From contig RCSZ01000023.1 in the NCBI GenBank assembly GCA_014898425.1, forward strand, positions 1-64,000: a stretch of 64,000 nt of DNA, written 5' to 3'. The notes under the pieces are model-generated. The model saw only the letters and a program-made list of their open reading frames with translations, was not told the origin of the DNA and ran no database searches. A program made the translations under genes and the position numbers. Numbering within the stretch: the first letter of the stretch is position 1; every line of letters begins with the position of its first letter. The stretch comes from Botryotinia globosa (Eukaryota > Ascomycota > Leotiomycetes > Helotiales > Sclerotiniaceae). Shown here piece by piece: positions 37,682-50,276 of the stretch.

Positions 37682-38772
37682 CCCCTGTAGCTGCAGAATT
37701 GATACTTTGTATGAAAAGGAATTAAATATAAATTTTCATACAAACTTCTATTTTATATATTATAAGATTAATATCCTTATTTTTTTAAAAATAAATAAAC
37801 TCGATATTTCTTATAATCCACTTATTATCGAATTTTTGAACAGAAAAAAAGAACACAAGGTTTTAAATAGCTTTTTAGTATTTTTGAATATTAGAATTGT
37901 AGAATAGATGGACGGAAGGGTATGTGTATAGGAGCTAGGAGGAGGGGAGCGAGCGTAGGAGTTAGAGTGAGCGAAAGACGTTAGTTGAAAGTTTAAAGGG
38001 GGGTTTGTTTACTAATCTCATTATTTTCAATCTATTTTTCAATCAGAAGCTTTATTATTGTACTGCATTATTGGAAGGTCACTTTTATAATAATAATAAT
38101 TATTATTATAAGAGCTAGGCTTAATTGAGATGAAATTGCTCATTTTTTCTGGGTTTTCTTTAAAGAATATTTTAGGTTTATATAGTTTATAATGAAATTT
38201 TAGTATTTTCTATGCTTATAAATAAGATCGATTTAAATCGAATTTTATAGAATTATTTTATATAATAAAGAGAATGTACAACCAATCAAATTTAATCAAT
38301 TTAATAACAATTTTCCATATGCTTTTATTTGGTTTCATTCCATTCTATTTCATTATAAATTAATTTGATAAGAGATACTATTATATAACTATATGTAAAT
38401 ATAACTTTATAATGTAAAATCATATTATATGTATGTTAGTCATCAAGATATCTCTTAATTAGTAAGATATTAAAAAGTGATTTAGTGGAATTATTATGGA
38501 TTTTCACATGTATAATATAGAATGAATTCAAAAACAGGAAAATGATTTAATTTTGATATAAGTAAACTTTTGTATTTGGAAATGATTGTTTTAAATCAAA
38601 GTTTAAAATTGGTTTCTCAAATTCAATAGAATTTATTAAGATTTTAAAAAGTAGGATAAGTTTTATAAGACAGAGAAATTTAGATACATTATGATATAAA
38701 ATTAAGATATCAAGATTTATTGTAATAATAAAGTAATCATTTTATTAATTATGAATTCTGTTATTATAGAGT
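37682..38772. repeat. TIR-like repeat copy 2 (about 1.1 kb)
   Basis: Collinear with 11,624-12,289 and 60,692-61,425: CCCCTGTAGCTGCAGAATT at the left, AAATATAAATTTTCATACAA, TTTTTGAATATTAGAATTGT, GGAGCTAGGAGGAGGGGAG, and TTATGAATTCTGTTATTATA at the right. It is the most GC-retaining copy (AGGAGGGGAGCGAGCG) and the longest, with about 400 bp of extra AT-rich sequence. The 66-codon frame at 37,707-37,907 lies inside it and is a by-product. It is an AT-rich insertion inside the gene-like island. Confidence 0.5.
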
Positions 38773-38960
38773 ATGTACTATTAAGCTTCTATGTATTATA
38801 GTATAACACAAAGAAAACCTCCACTTGAAGAAATTCATTTCAAAAAGCAGTCATTAAGATAATAAACCATAGAAACATTTTTCTCTAAACATTGATAACC
38901 CTTTCCATAATAGTGTGGACTACCATAGTAATACTCAGGTAAGATCAATACTATCAGAAA

Positions 38961-39670
38961 ATGTTGCCCCATCCTGAACAAAGTCCTTGCTCAGAGCAAA
39001 GTCGGTCCCCAGAACAAATTCCTTCCCCAGTGAAGACTGCATTTCTGGAACACACCTCAACTGGGGAAAGGATGAGATCCATACTAACTGCGGAACCTGT
39101 TCTGAAATTAACAATGATTGAAATACGCAAAAGGAATGGGCGCACCAAGAACAAAATGTAGAAACAAATCGCGAACGAAGAATTATTGCCAGCTTTGAAG
39201 GGAAGATGTCTTGAAACCACTGACGACTACAAACAGTAATATCACGACGCTGATTTCGAAGCTATCCGGGATAATTCTATAGTAAACAAGCAACGATCAC
39301 GACCTCTAATCTTCCTTTACATACTATTAGCATGCTAATGAGGAATTGAACGATCTTGTTATAGAACACAAGCATGTTGAGTTGAGAATCCAAGATTTGT
39401 ATCAAAACCCTCCATCATCTAAGGTGATGATCAAACAAGTGAGATAAAACTTCCCCAAGCCAAATCTTGTGAGGCATGTCAATATGAATGAGGTATTTCC
39501 ATCGATTGCGGAGTGATCATTTTCGAGGAACTTGTGGAACTTTCACTCGAACGGGAAGGCAACAATCATGTTCAAAAGTCAAAGAGATTATCAAGGGCAG
39601 CAAGGAAATGCAACAATACTCTGTTATAGCTGGAAAATATTTGGAAGTATCGAGAGCCCACAATGTGGTA
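38961..39670 (+). pseudogene. Unknown gene relic with nonsense codons and a probable intron
   Basis: From the ATG at 38,961 the frame reads PEQSPCSEQSRSPEQIPSP and IEIRKRNGRTKNKM, a TAG, KQIANEELLPALKGRC, LETTDDYKQ, a TAA, and YHDADFEAIRDNSI. A 49-nt interval beginning GTAAAC and ending TACTATTAG would splice in phase to HANEELNDLVIEHKHVELRI and QDLYQNPPSSKVMIKQ. Both stops could be CAG or CAA before C-to-T change. The protein is charged and helix-rich (possible coiled coil), family unknown. The 3' end after about 39,440 is unclear; another GTGAG splice-like site follows. Confidence 0.4.
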
Positions 39671-39723
39671 TAACAATGAGTGATTTCTAATTGTGTCTGA
39701 TAGTTTGTCTCTTATTAAAAAAA

Positions 39724-41932
39724 TCATTTTACCCCAAGCTCAAGAGATTCCCCTAACCAATGACCAAGCCACCCAATCTTCTCGTAAACCTTCTCTTTTC
39801 CTTTCCCTCGCTTCTCCACACACCACAACACTAATCCTGTCGTCTTTATATAATCACTGTTCTCCACCCACACCTTCATGCAGACTTCCTCGCTTCCGCT
39901 CTCCATCTTGTACTCTCCTTCTATTGTAAAATCATAATGAGGTCTAAACCAAAAATACACCTCCTTCTCCTTCTTACTAGCTCTAAGGCGCATAAGCCAG
40001 CTTGAGGAACCCCTGTGAAAGGTTAGTTGAGTGTTCTCGGACATTGTTGATTCTTTGTAGTTGGATGGGCGGAAAAGAGAGCAGGTGATTAGAGGGGCCA
40101 GGATTTGGATAGAGGACGTGAGTAGGGGCCTTTATATTCTGCCGTGGGGAACTGGAATGATGGTGTAGGAGAGGATGTGTATTTTTTGTGGAGGTAAAGG
40201 GGTGGAGGCCGCGGATTCGCGAGAGGGGAATTCTGATTCTACGAGGGATTGGGAGGAGCTCGAGGGGGAGCATTCTTTGGGGATATAGGAGATGAGTAGG
40301 GAGGGGATGTCGGAAAATACATCGGTATATTCTGTGGATAGATTACCAGGTAATGAGGTGGTATCGAGCAAGGAGTCTGCTGATGAAAGTACATCACTTG
40401 AACTCGCATCACTTTCGCCGGTATTAATCTCCTTTGGCGACATATCCTTCCCATAGCAAATCGGTGAATCAAAACTAGCCCACGACCAAGTCGGGGCCCT
40501 TAGCCCCTCCGGTCTCCGCCTCAAATTATCCTCCGCAGTCCTACACCAAAGTAACTCAAAACCCAATTTCTCGTCCCATAATCTCGCCATATAATTACCC
40601 CGTCATCTCCATGAGTCTCTTTGCGACCCCCCAATGGCGGGCAATCGATCAATGCTATATGTGAAATCGAGTTTCGTGTAGTGTTCGACCAACCAAGCCC
40701 ACAGATAGCCCCCTATTCGATGAGAGGGGTCTGATGAGGGAGAGATGATTGAGTTACCGCATTCGCAGCAATCGATCTCGGGACAGCGCCACATCAGTTC
40801 TTCTATTGTGGAGTGGACTATTCGTTTGGATAACATGATTTTTTGGAATACCCAGCCACAGCGCATGAGTGAGAAGTTTGAAGAACCTAGATTTGTGTCC
40901 AGGTTGGGGAATTTGTGGCGCGATTGGGAGTATACGTGTTTTCCGCCAATGCTCCCGATTTGAGAGAAGTCATAGTTGCATTTGTGGAAAATTCCCTCAG
41001 CTCCTTTTTCGCAATCAGTGGCGAAGATTGTTAGATAAGCGTTCGGGTAGATTGATGACATTTGGACTGCTTCTCTAGCCCAGTCATCGGGGTCGTCTTG
41101 AATGATGCACATGCAATCGATCCAGATGTATTCTAACCCGCACTGTCCAATAACTTTTATTACGTCTTCTAGTAGTGGATAGGTCAGACCGTGGGGAATT
41201 TCTTTTTTGAAGATCTCAAGATTACCTTTCTTCAACGACGCAGTCTCCGTCTCAGCGCACCAGCGATGGTTTAGACATACATATCATCTTCCCATCTCTC
41301 CTTGAGTCTCGATTAATCGCATCTTGCCACTGAGCTGATCAATAAGCAGCAGTCGGTGTGGCATCAAGTTATCTTCCAAACAACCACACCTTGAATGCTC
41401 TCGAGCACACCTGTCCAACCATCTCTTCAATCGTTCCTGCGCTTCCAGCCCCCTCCGTATTCCCACTCTGCTTATCAAGAGTAATCAGATACGAATGTAT
41501 CTATTCCCTCTCTAACAGCCTTCTAACATTCAACCGCCCATACTACTTTCTCTTCCTGTCATCCCACGCCTGTATAAAAACATTCCAATTGTCAAGACTA
41601 TCAACAGTGTAAAATCCTCCGAATTTCCATACAATATAGTCCATATATTCCCACGGCTCAGTACTAGAGTGATCTTTCAAGGCGCCGAGCAGTGATAAGC
41701 ACACTTTGCAGTCGCGTTGGACTGATGCTGAGAGCTGGAAAGTTTCTATCGAGTTGTTTTCGTCGGAGTCACCGGTTGCTCGGCGTGGGAGGAATTTGTG
41801 GGATATACCTGTCTTGAGTGGAATGGCAGTTTTTGGGAGGGGGAAGAAATGAATGCTGTAATAAGAGGGGTAGATGTGAATAAGGGTTTTGAAATGTGTT
41901 AAAGGGATGTAGTAGGCATGGTTTCCTTTCAC
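39724..41932 (-). pseudogene. HET-domain (heterokaryon incompatibility) protein gene, broken by three stops
   Basis: HET domains trigger cell death after fusion of incompatible hyphae and occur in many fungal NLR-like proteins. Exon 1 (41,932 to 41,547) contains DCKVCLSLL. A 76-nt intron (41,471-41,546, GTAGTATG...GATAAG) keeps phase. Exon 2 from 41,470 to the stop at 39,724 is one continuous frame of about 580 codons. HET motifs in order: MPHRLLLIDQ, KMRLIET, YVCLNHRWC (family YVALSHCWG), ATASLKK-like, LEYIWIDCMCIIQDD, AVQMSSIYPNAYL, DRLPAIGG and RAPTWSWASF, then a C-terminal KVYEKIG. In-frame stops: TGA at 41,284-41,286, TGA at 40,603-40,605, TAA at 40,132-40,134; coding-type sequence continues past each. 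The start codon is uncertain because no good ATG opens exon 1. Most likely recently inactivated. Confidence 0.8.
41471..41546 (-). other. Probable intron of the HET pseudogene
   Basis: On the minus strand, GTAGTATG at the donor and GATAAG at the acceptor, with a TGATTAC branch-like motif shortly before the acceptor. Removing it joins AA to C to give an uninterrupted frame, whereas reading through meets TAG immediately. Confidence 0.6.
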
Positions 41933-42104
41933 TAGTACTCTCTACATTCGAGCTTAAATACCAAAGAAACCGGTACTGACGTGTATCAATTATATGAATA
42001 TCGATTCCAATCGTTTGTAAAGATATAATTCTCCTCTTTGGAAATGAATACTAGAAATCAGATAATAGATATTCAATGTTGAGTGGGGCTGTTGTCTCTG
42101 AATT

Positions 42105-42274
42105 TGTTGGTATCAACTTGGTTGATATAAGTATAAGTACTTAGTCCTATATGATTGTATTTATTCTTGATTATTATTATTTATAAAAAGCTAAGTAATA
42201 ATTATAGAGGGAAGTGTTAGTGTGATGCTAATTAATATAATACCCTCTTTAATTATATAATTAATATCCCGATA
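42105..42274 (-). repeat. Copia C 3' LTR
   Basis: 170 bp; plus-strand reading TGTTGGTATCAACTTGG to ATATCCCGATA, with only the last CA pair mutated. Confidence 0.85.
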
Positions 42275-43303
42275 CTAGTAACTCTTTAAAAATAAATGCA
42301 ATTATATACTTTAATTTATAATCTATTCTTTTAGATATAATATTTTCTTAACTTTATTTAACTTTTATATCTCTATCCTTTTTCTATTTAATATATTATT
42401 TTAATAATTATTTTATTAATATCAATTAAATCTTTTAATATTTAATATATATCATTTTTGATTATAATATTTGTAGAATTCGATTTTCTATTAATCTATT
42501 TAATCTTTATAATCTCTCTATTCTTATAATATTATTTTAAAACTATAATATTAATTAGAAATTGTTTTTTTATATTTATATTAAGTTTAATTAATAAATT
42601 ATATAATAACTTTAAATCCATATAGAATATAAATAGTATTAGTTTTTTAGATTTGAAAATACTTTTAATAATAGCTTTATTATCAAAATCTAGAATCAAT
42701 ATATATAGCTCAACAGCTAATATACTTTTAATAATTCTCTTATATTTAATTGATATTTAATATATAATATTAATATTATTATATTTATTTATTAAATAGA
42801 TTATATAGTTAATTTGTAATAATAAATTAATATTATTAATAAATAATATATTAATAAAAAAAATTAATTTAATGAAATCTATATTTAAAGATATAAATAT
42901 AAATCCTTTTTTTGAATTGTTTATTTGTTATTTAATAACTTTATTGAATTTATTTGTATTTTCTTTTTTTGGATCTATTATTTAAATAATAATAGAAAAA
43001 AAATAAGATATTTTTAATTAATATATAATTATAATATATATTCTTTTTGTGTATTGAATAATATATTAATATTTCGAAGTAATATTTTTCCAAATTTTTC
43101 CTTTTGTTTTATATATATTAATATTCCTAATTATAATTATTTTAATATTATTATATTATTTCTTTTAATTAAAATAAATCTTATTATTTTTGAGAATAAT
43201 TAAATAATTATTAAATCTGAATAAATAATTTTTTATAAATTACTTTTTATTTTTAATTATAAAATTGATTTTGCTCAATTATTTTTGTTTTAAATATACA
43301 AAT

Positions 43304-43869
43304 TGTTACGTGCATAGAACCAATACGCATAGAATCAAATAGAAGTTGTAAGCTTTATTACTACACTACACATGCAATCTGATCTCAAAAGGTACAATAT
43401 TAGAGATTGAAGTCTTGATAGCTTATTACTATATATATATCCTAACAAAGCTCCCCTCTATCATTCTTTTTGTTTTAAAAAGATTAATTATAGAGAATAT
43501 TTATTTATATAATTAATTATATAATATATAATATATTAATTGTATTAGTTATATTTTTATTATTAATAATCAATTTATTAATAAATTCAGAATACTCAAT
43601 TATTAAGTAAATACATCCTTACCTCTGATCCACTTTTTATTAAAAATATCTATTGTATTCTCAATCAAGTAAGTCTAAATCAGAAATCCCAGAATAATAT
43701 TTATTTGATTTAGTCTCTAATACTCTATTATATGTATAAAAACAATATATATAAAACCAAATAGAAGTTATAAGTTTTATTACTACACTATATATATAAT
43801 CTAATCTCAAAAAATATAGTATCAGGGATTGAAGTCCTGACAGCTTACTACTATATATATATTCTAACA
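43304..43869 (-). mobile_element. TRIM element nested inside Copia C (566 bp)
   Basis: Two 144-bp direct repeats (43,304-43,447 and 43,726-43,869), starting TGTTACG or decayed TATTATA and ending CTAACA, around a 278-bp core with no coding capacity. Perfect 5-bp target duplication CAAAT. The core side of the 43,447 end has a CT-rich run (AAGCTCCCCTC), i.e. a polypurine tract on the minus strand, which sets the orientation. This is a terminal-repeat retrotransposon in miniature that must be mobilised by other elements. Confidence 0.85.
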
Positions 43870-44980
43870 CAAATCTTTTATTTACAATTATAAAAATATT
43901 ATTAATTTAAAGCCTTATAATATTAATATTATCAATTGAATAAAATAAACAAAAGTTATATATAAATTATATTATATTCAATTTGTTTTTGTAATAATTA
44001 TAATAATTTCCAAATTAATAATTTCTTGCTTTAGAAATACTATACAAAAGTTTTATAATATATAAAATATATCCATTTTCAAATCCAACCTTTTTTAATA
44101 TTTCTATATAAATAAATCTATTCAAAATTATAATTGATTGAATATATATTTATATAATATTCTATAAATAGATTTAAATATATCTATTTGATATTTATAA
44201 AATAATAACAAATACAAGAATAATATACTAATTAATATATTGAATAATAAATAATTATATTAAAACAATAGTTTTATTTTTATCTTGATATATCTAAATT
44301 ATTAATTGTAATTTTATATATATTTTATTAATACCCTTTTCTTTTATTTTATTAATAAAATATAATTTAAAGAATTTTATTTCAAATAGAATTTAAAGAA
44401 TTTTATTTCAAATAGAATATTATTTTTTAAAATAATCTTAAAAACTTTATTTTTTATTAATCTATCAACTTTTTTATATTACAATTTTATATATCTTATA
44501 AATATATTATCTTACAAAAATATAATTAATTGTAATAATTTTATAATAGATTTTTTATTAACATTTATCATATTAATTATTCTAATCAAACTATTTTTTA
44601 TATAATAATATAATTATATTTTTAATTATACTATTAATAATAATATTTAAAGTTGTAATATCTCTATATATAATATATTAATAATTATAATATTACTATT
44701 ATTATTATTTATATAATTATTTTTCAATTCTATTTCTTTAGATTTTATATAAAAGGATTATATAAATATAGAATGGAATTTAATTGATTTATTGAAAAAT
44801 TCCATTTTGTATATCTCTTTATTTGTTTTAATTAGAATATATAATTCAATTTATTTGTTTGATATATTATTATCTTTTCCTTTTTTTTATATTAAAATTT
44901 CTAAATTTAATAATAAAACAAAAATAAATTATAAATGATTTATTTCTTAGTTTTAATATTTTTATAATTTATTTTTTAGT

Positions 44981-45640
44981 TCAAATATAATATACTTTTG
45001 TTATAGCTTTTTTTATAGTTTTTATATATTGAATAATTATTATAATTAATAGATTAATATTATTTAATTTGGAATATATTCTATAAACTAATAATATAAA
45101 AACCAATTTATTTAATTTTATTATATTGTTTATAGCTTTTACTATCATCTGAAGAATTATTACCTTAATCAAATTGTTGTTTTTAAATTCTTTCATTAAA
45201 ATCTTATATACACAATATAATAAATAATAATATTTTTTAATAATATCTATAAAATTATATATTTCAATAAATATACTCTTAATAATAATTAATATAAATT
45301 TTGTATTTTAAACAAACTCTTTATTTATAAAATTCTTTCTAATATTATAAATAATATAATCTAATAATTTAATATATATATTAATTTAATATTCCCTGAA
45401 ACTATCAAATATATATTTAATAAAAACACTTTCAAAAAATCAAATTATTTAATAATATATAAAACCAAATCGTTTATAATATATATAATATTAATATAAA
45501 TAATATAATTGAATTCAATATTTTTTAAGAAAATGAATCTGAAATATTCTAATAATTTATTATATATTTGATAATACTTGTAATATTTAATAAAGTATTT
45601 AATAATATTATTACTCTTATTATAGTCCATTTATTATAAT
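44981..45640 (-). pseudogene. Copia C integrase remnant
   Basis: Minus-strand frames 45,445-45,630 (SNNIIKYFIKYYKYYQIYN, EYFRFIFLKNIEFNYIIYI) and 44,981-45,196 (LQMIVKAINNIIKLNKLVF, VYRIYSKLNNINL) correspond to the start and end of the integrase of element A. The first catalytic Asp has become Asn here (YINIIYI for YIDIIYI). Confidence 0.6.
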
Positions 45641-48238
45641 ATATTATAAAAATATTATATTAATAGATAATTAAATTATTAATATAAATATTAAAATTTT
45701 ATAATTATTAAATAATAATTGTTCTAATAAATCAATTTTTGAATAAATTGATTTATATTTATTTTCTATATTAAAAATATATACTCATATTTTTTAATGA
45801 TAGAATATTTATTTTTTAAAATAATAAACTAATTAATAATATTATTATAAAATACTTTAAAATAATCTATATCTTTCAAGTTTAATAAAAATAAAATATT
45901 AGTATTTATAATATAAAAATCAATATCTTCGAATAATATAATAATTTGGAATAATTTTATTAATATTATAATTTTTTTTTAAAATATACATTTGTAATCT
46001 TTATTATTAATAAATTGTATTCAATCAAATAGATCTATTTCTATATATAATATTATTCAATTTCAATTATAAATTTCTTTGTATATATTATATCAATATA
46101 TATATTAAAGAATTCTTTATTTATATAATTTATATAGAAAATATTTAGTATATTTTTTATAGATAAAACAATTTCAATAGAATTTTTAATTATTGTATAT
46201 AATATTATATTAAATAATAATTGATTAAATGTTTTTTAATTATTAATAAACTTGGAATTTATAAAAAATATTTTATTTATATCATCTTCAATATTAAGAT
46301 CCGTGAAAATAAGTTTATTTCGATTTTTAAATTAGATTCTATATTGATAGTTTTTCCCTTATATTTAATTATTTATTAATCATAATATTTATTAAATATA
46401 TCATTATTAATATTTTTAATCTTTTTTTTATATTTATATCTATTCTTATCTTATTCTTTTTTAAAATGTTTTATTAATTAATATTTTTTTTTATATATTT
46501 AGTAACAATTATATTAATTAAAAAAAGCTGAATATTATTGTTTATTATACAAATTGTTTCTAAAATTATTATTATTTCTAAAATCTCTAGAATTATTTCG
46601 ATTATTGTTATGATTATTATTATTATAAATTTCCTATTAATAAATAATATTATATCTCCTTTATTTTTATACAATCTCTTCTATATATTAATAGATTATT
46701 ATAATTGATTGATTAAATCAAATATCTTTTTCTTGGAATTAAAATAAGCTAAATTATATATTTTTATATCCTTATAAATGAATATAAGCTTATTATAAAA
46801 ATAAAATATTTATTATATAATAGAATTGAATCAATATTATAATATATATAGTTATTTAATTATAATTATAAAACATTTATTAAATAACTTATTTTTATAC
46901 TCCTTTTTAATCAATTTTAAAATAATATTGTTTTATTTCAATAATATATTTTATTAATATTTATCTTCTTTGAAATTATTTTATATATAAATATAAAACT
47001 TTTTAAATATCAATAGTAATAAATTATAATTAATATAAAAAAATTAAAATATATTTTTTTTAAATATAATCGAAAATATTTTATAATATATATTTATAAA
47101 TATTTTTATATATTATAAGATTTTATAAAATATTAAAAACTTGAAATCGAAATTATTATTATCCCCATTATATTTCTCATTATTAATATAGAATTTTGAT
47201 AAATTAATAAAAGATTGTATATTGAAATATAATATTGATATTTTATTTTTCTAGGATTTATAATCTTTATTGTTTTTATTATTATTATTATCTTTATCAT
47301 TAAAATCTCCTATATTATTGTTTTTATTATATTTATTTTTGTTATCTTCATTTGTATATTTGAAATCGTTTTTAATAAATTTGCAAATAGTTTTAGATTT
47401 GAATTTGAATTCTTTGATATTAATGTTTTTTAGAGTTTTTTGGATTTATGTTTTTGTTTACTTATTAATAATAGTTTTGTAAAATTATTTAAATAAAATT
47501 ACAAATATTTTAATATTTGTTTTTGATAAATATACTCCTCAAATATATAATATTATACATAACTTTTGTATATAAATCTAATGGATTTTTAGGAATTATA
47601 TAATTATAAATATTTTAAAGTTATAATAAAAGATTTTTACTAAATTATTATTATTAATATTCTTATAATTATATTGTTTATTTTTGAATTTGATATATTT
47701 AATAAACTTTTTATTATTAATAATAATAATTTTTTTGTCATCTAACATTGCTTTTAATAAATTAAACCATTTCTTATATTTTTCCTTTTTCTTTTTTATA
47801 TATATATTTTTGTTGACAATATTTTTAATAATTGGAATAATATTGCTTTTCGATATAATTATATATATAAATAGAAGTATTTTAAAAGTTATTATAAATA
47901 TATATATATTTATATATATATAAGAGTTTTTATAGATATAAAAAATAATAAAAGTTTTTGTTTTTATTTAATACAATATATAATATAAAGATGAATATAT
48001 AATGAATATAAAATCGATTTATTACACTTAATAAAACCAAATTTTTTGAACATATCTTTCTAATATAATTATTTGAAGTATACTCTCTAATATTATAAAA
48101 AGAGATAGTGTATTATATTTGATATAATAATATCTTTTTATAATCTTTTTAGAATTTCTATTAATTCTAAATATTATATAAAAACATTTAATATTTTTAA
48201 TAAAGTTTAAACGCCTAATTTGTAATATTACTAATTAA

Positions 48239-48408
48239 TATTAGTATTAATTTAATTAATATAAATATAAATATTTAATCCTATATAATTATATTCGTTT
48301 TTGATTATTATTATCTATAGAAAGCTAAGTATTAATTATATAGAAAAGCACTAGCGCGATGCTAGTTAATACAGTGCCCTCTTTAATCACATGATCGATG
48401 TCCCGACA
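48239..48408 (-). repeat. Copia C 5' LTR
   Basis: 170 bp; on the minus strand starts with intact TGTCGGGACATCGATC; its inner end is decayed (TATTAGTATTAA on the plus strand). Confidence 0.85.
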
Positions 48409-49094
48409 GAATTAATATATTGTTTTATTATTATTTTATAAGTAGAGTAAGGAAAAGCTCGGAGTCATTCATACCAGGTATTATAATATTCTATTCTTCA
48501 ATAAAAAATAAACATTGAATGAAATTAAATAAAGATTGAAATAAAATATTTTATTAAAATATAATTCATATAATACTATAGCATGGTAAGCTAGATATAA
48601 TTAATATTGATAAAAGCTTTATTATAATTAAGTTTCATTTTTTATAATCAATTTAATCTTGAATATCTTCACTTTCTAGTTCGTACTTCTTCTTATATTT
48701 TATAGAAATTTGTATTTGAAATAGAATCTATACTTAGATTTATATTAAATTAGAATTATTAATAAGTGAGAGAGTAAATAGAATATAGTATATAAATATT
48801 AATCATATTAATGATTGTTATAGCCTTGGTTATAAATAAAAATAAAAGCTAGTCTTTATATAAAAGCTAATATCTTTGTAATCAGATCAAGAATCAGACT
48901 AAATATATATCAACATTTAAATCCGATATATAGATTCTATTTAAATCGATAGCAATTAATAATATTATAAATTAATTAATTTTTTACTCTTTTATGAAAA
49001 TAAATCGATTTGTATAAAATTAATACTATTATCTCCTAATACTTCTCATACTTCCTTTAAATATAATAGGATAAACTATTATTTTTAATATTTA
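48409..49094. other. AT-rich spacer
   Basis: No terminal repeats or frames recognised. It begins with the GAATT half of the Copia C target duplication. Confidence 0.45.
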
Positions 49095-49695
49095 TTAGAG
49101 ATTTACCTCCTTAATAATCTTGCTATCTATAAGAATCGAAAGCTATATATATATATAAAAAAGTCAATTAGTTTAACCTGAAACCCAATATAAATAATAT
49201 AATTAATCAAACCCCTTAATAGAATATTATTGATATTGTAATATTATAATTTAAAATAAGTTTTTTTAATAAAAAACTCTTTCAATTAAGTTATTTTAAC
49301 TAATATAAATTTAAAAAAAAGTAATAACTATATAAAAGAAATTAAGGGTTTTAAAATAATATATATTTTTTTTATTAATTTAAAACTAAAGTTTTTATAA
49401 AGAATTGAAATTTAATTAATAGAAATATAACTAGAGCTTATATTGAATATAGTAAGAGTATTATCAATGAAGACTATTTTAATATTATAGCTTTTATGAT
49501 TTAATAATATGAATGATAATCGGATATAAAGATAACCTACTCAAATCTAAATAAACTTAAAATTTGATTAAAACTGAAAATCGAATAAAATTAAAATCTG
49601 AATAAAATTAAAAAAAAGGTATTTTTATAATTATAAATATGATTATATTATACTTTCTCAAAAAGAAAGGGGCTCAGGGGCTCGCAGGTTCCTAG
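49095..49695 (+). repeat. Hairpin-ended repeat copy H2 (601 bp)
   Basis: Begins with the palindrome remnant TTAGAGATTTACCTCC, then TAATCTTGCTATCTATAAG, the ATATAACTAGAGCTTATAT block, an internal array of CTGAATAAAATTAAA-like units (49,540-49,612), and the GC-rich end AAAGGGGCTCAGGGGCTCGC followed by AGGTTCCTAG, then T. Confidence 0.65.
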
Positions 49696-49750
49696 TATTT
49701 ATAAATATAATTTCATAAACTATTCTCTTTCAATTATAATAATAATAATA

Positions 49751-50270
49751 TCAGGGGACTGCGAGCCCCCGAACCCCTTACTTCTTAAAAAAGCATAATA
49801 TAATTATATTCATAAATATAGAAATCTAAAAAAAGAAATTATATTGAAGATTTATAAGCAAAGTTAGTTTATTTTGTAATATTACTTTTTTTTTTTTTTT
49901 TATAGATTACTTTTATATTAAATGAATAATTATATTATTGGATTATGAAAATTATATTACTGAAATAATTCTTATTAATAACAAGCTTATTATATTTAAT
50001 ATAATCCTCTTTCAATTGATTATATAAGCTTTGGTTTTATTTATACTATTGAAACTTTAATCCTCTAGAAAAACCGTAATTTTGAAGCTAGCATTGTAAA
50101 AATTATATTATTTGAAAATCCTTAGCTTTTTATATATAATTACTTTTTTTTTCTCAAATAAACTAATTTAAATGATTTTATTAAAAATCTTTAAAATTTT
50201 TATACTATAGTTATAGGGTTTAGCTAATCAAATCGCTTAAATCAGATCTTATTAAGTAAAAGTTTCTCAT
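49751..50270 (-). repeat. Hairpin-ended repeat copy H3, reverse, 5'-truncated
   Basis: Its GC-rich end faces left (TCAGGGGACTGCGAGCCCCC, then GAACCCCTTACTTCTTA), and the body runs in reverse with the same block order as H1-H7. The expected GGAGGTAAACCTCC palindrome end is missing: about 60 bp short of it the sequence meets copy H4 head to head at 50,277. Confidence 0.6.
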
Positions 50271-50276
50271 TTTTTA

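Larger units (their letters stand above)
42105..48408 (-). mobile_element. Copia element C, full length, decayed, with nested TRIM (6,304 bp)
   Basis: Same family as A and B, opposite orientation. LTRs at 48,239-48,408 (5') and 42,105-42,274 (3'), each 170 bp. Perfect 5-bp target duplication GAATT at 42,100-42,104 and 48,409-48,413. Minus-strand integrase pieces lie at 44,981-45,640 (EYFRFIFLKNIEFNYIIYI; LVYRIYSKLNNINLL) and match element A. Subtracting the 566-bp TRIM and its 5-bp duplication leaves 5,733 bp, in line with A (5,707) and B (5,741). Confidence 0.9.
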
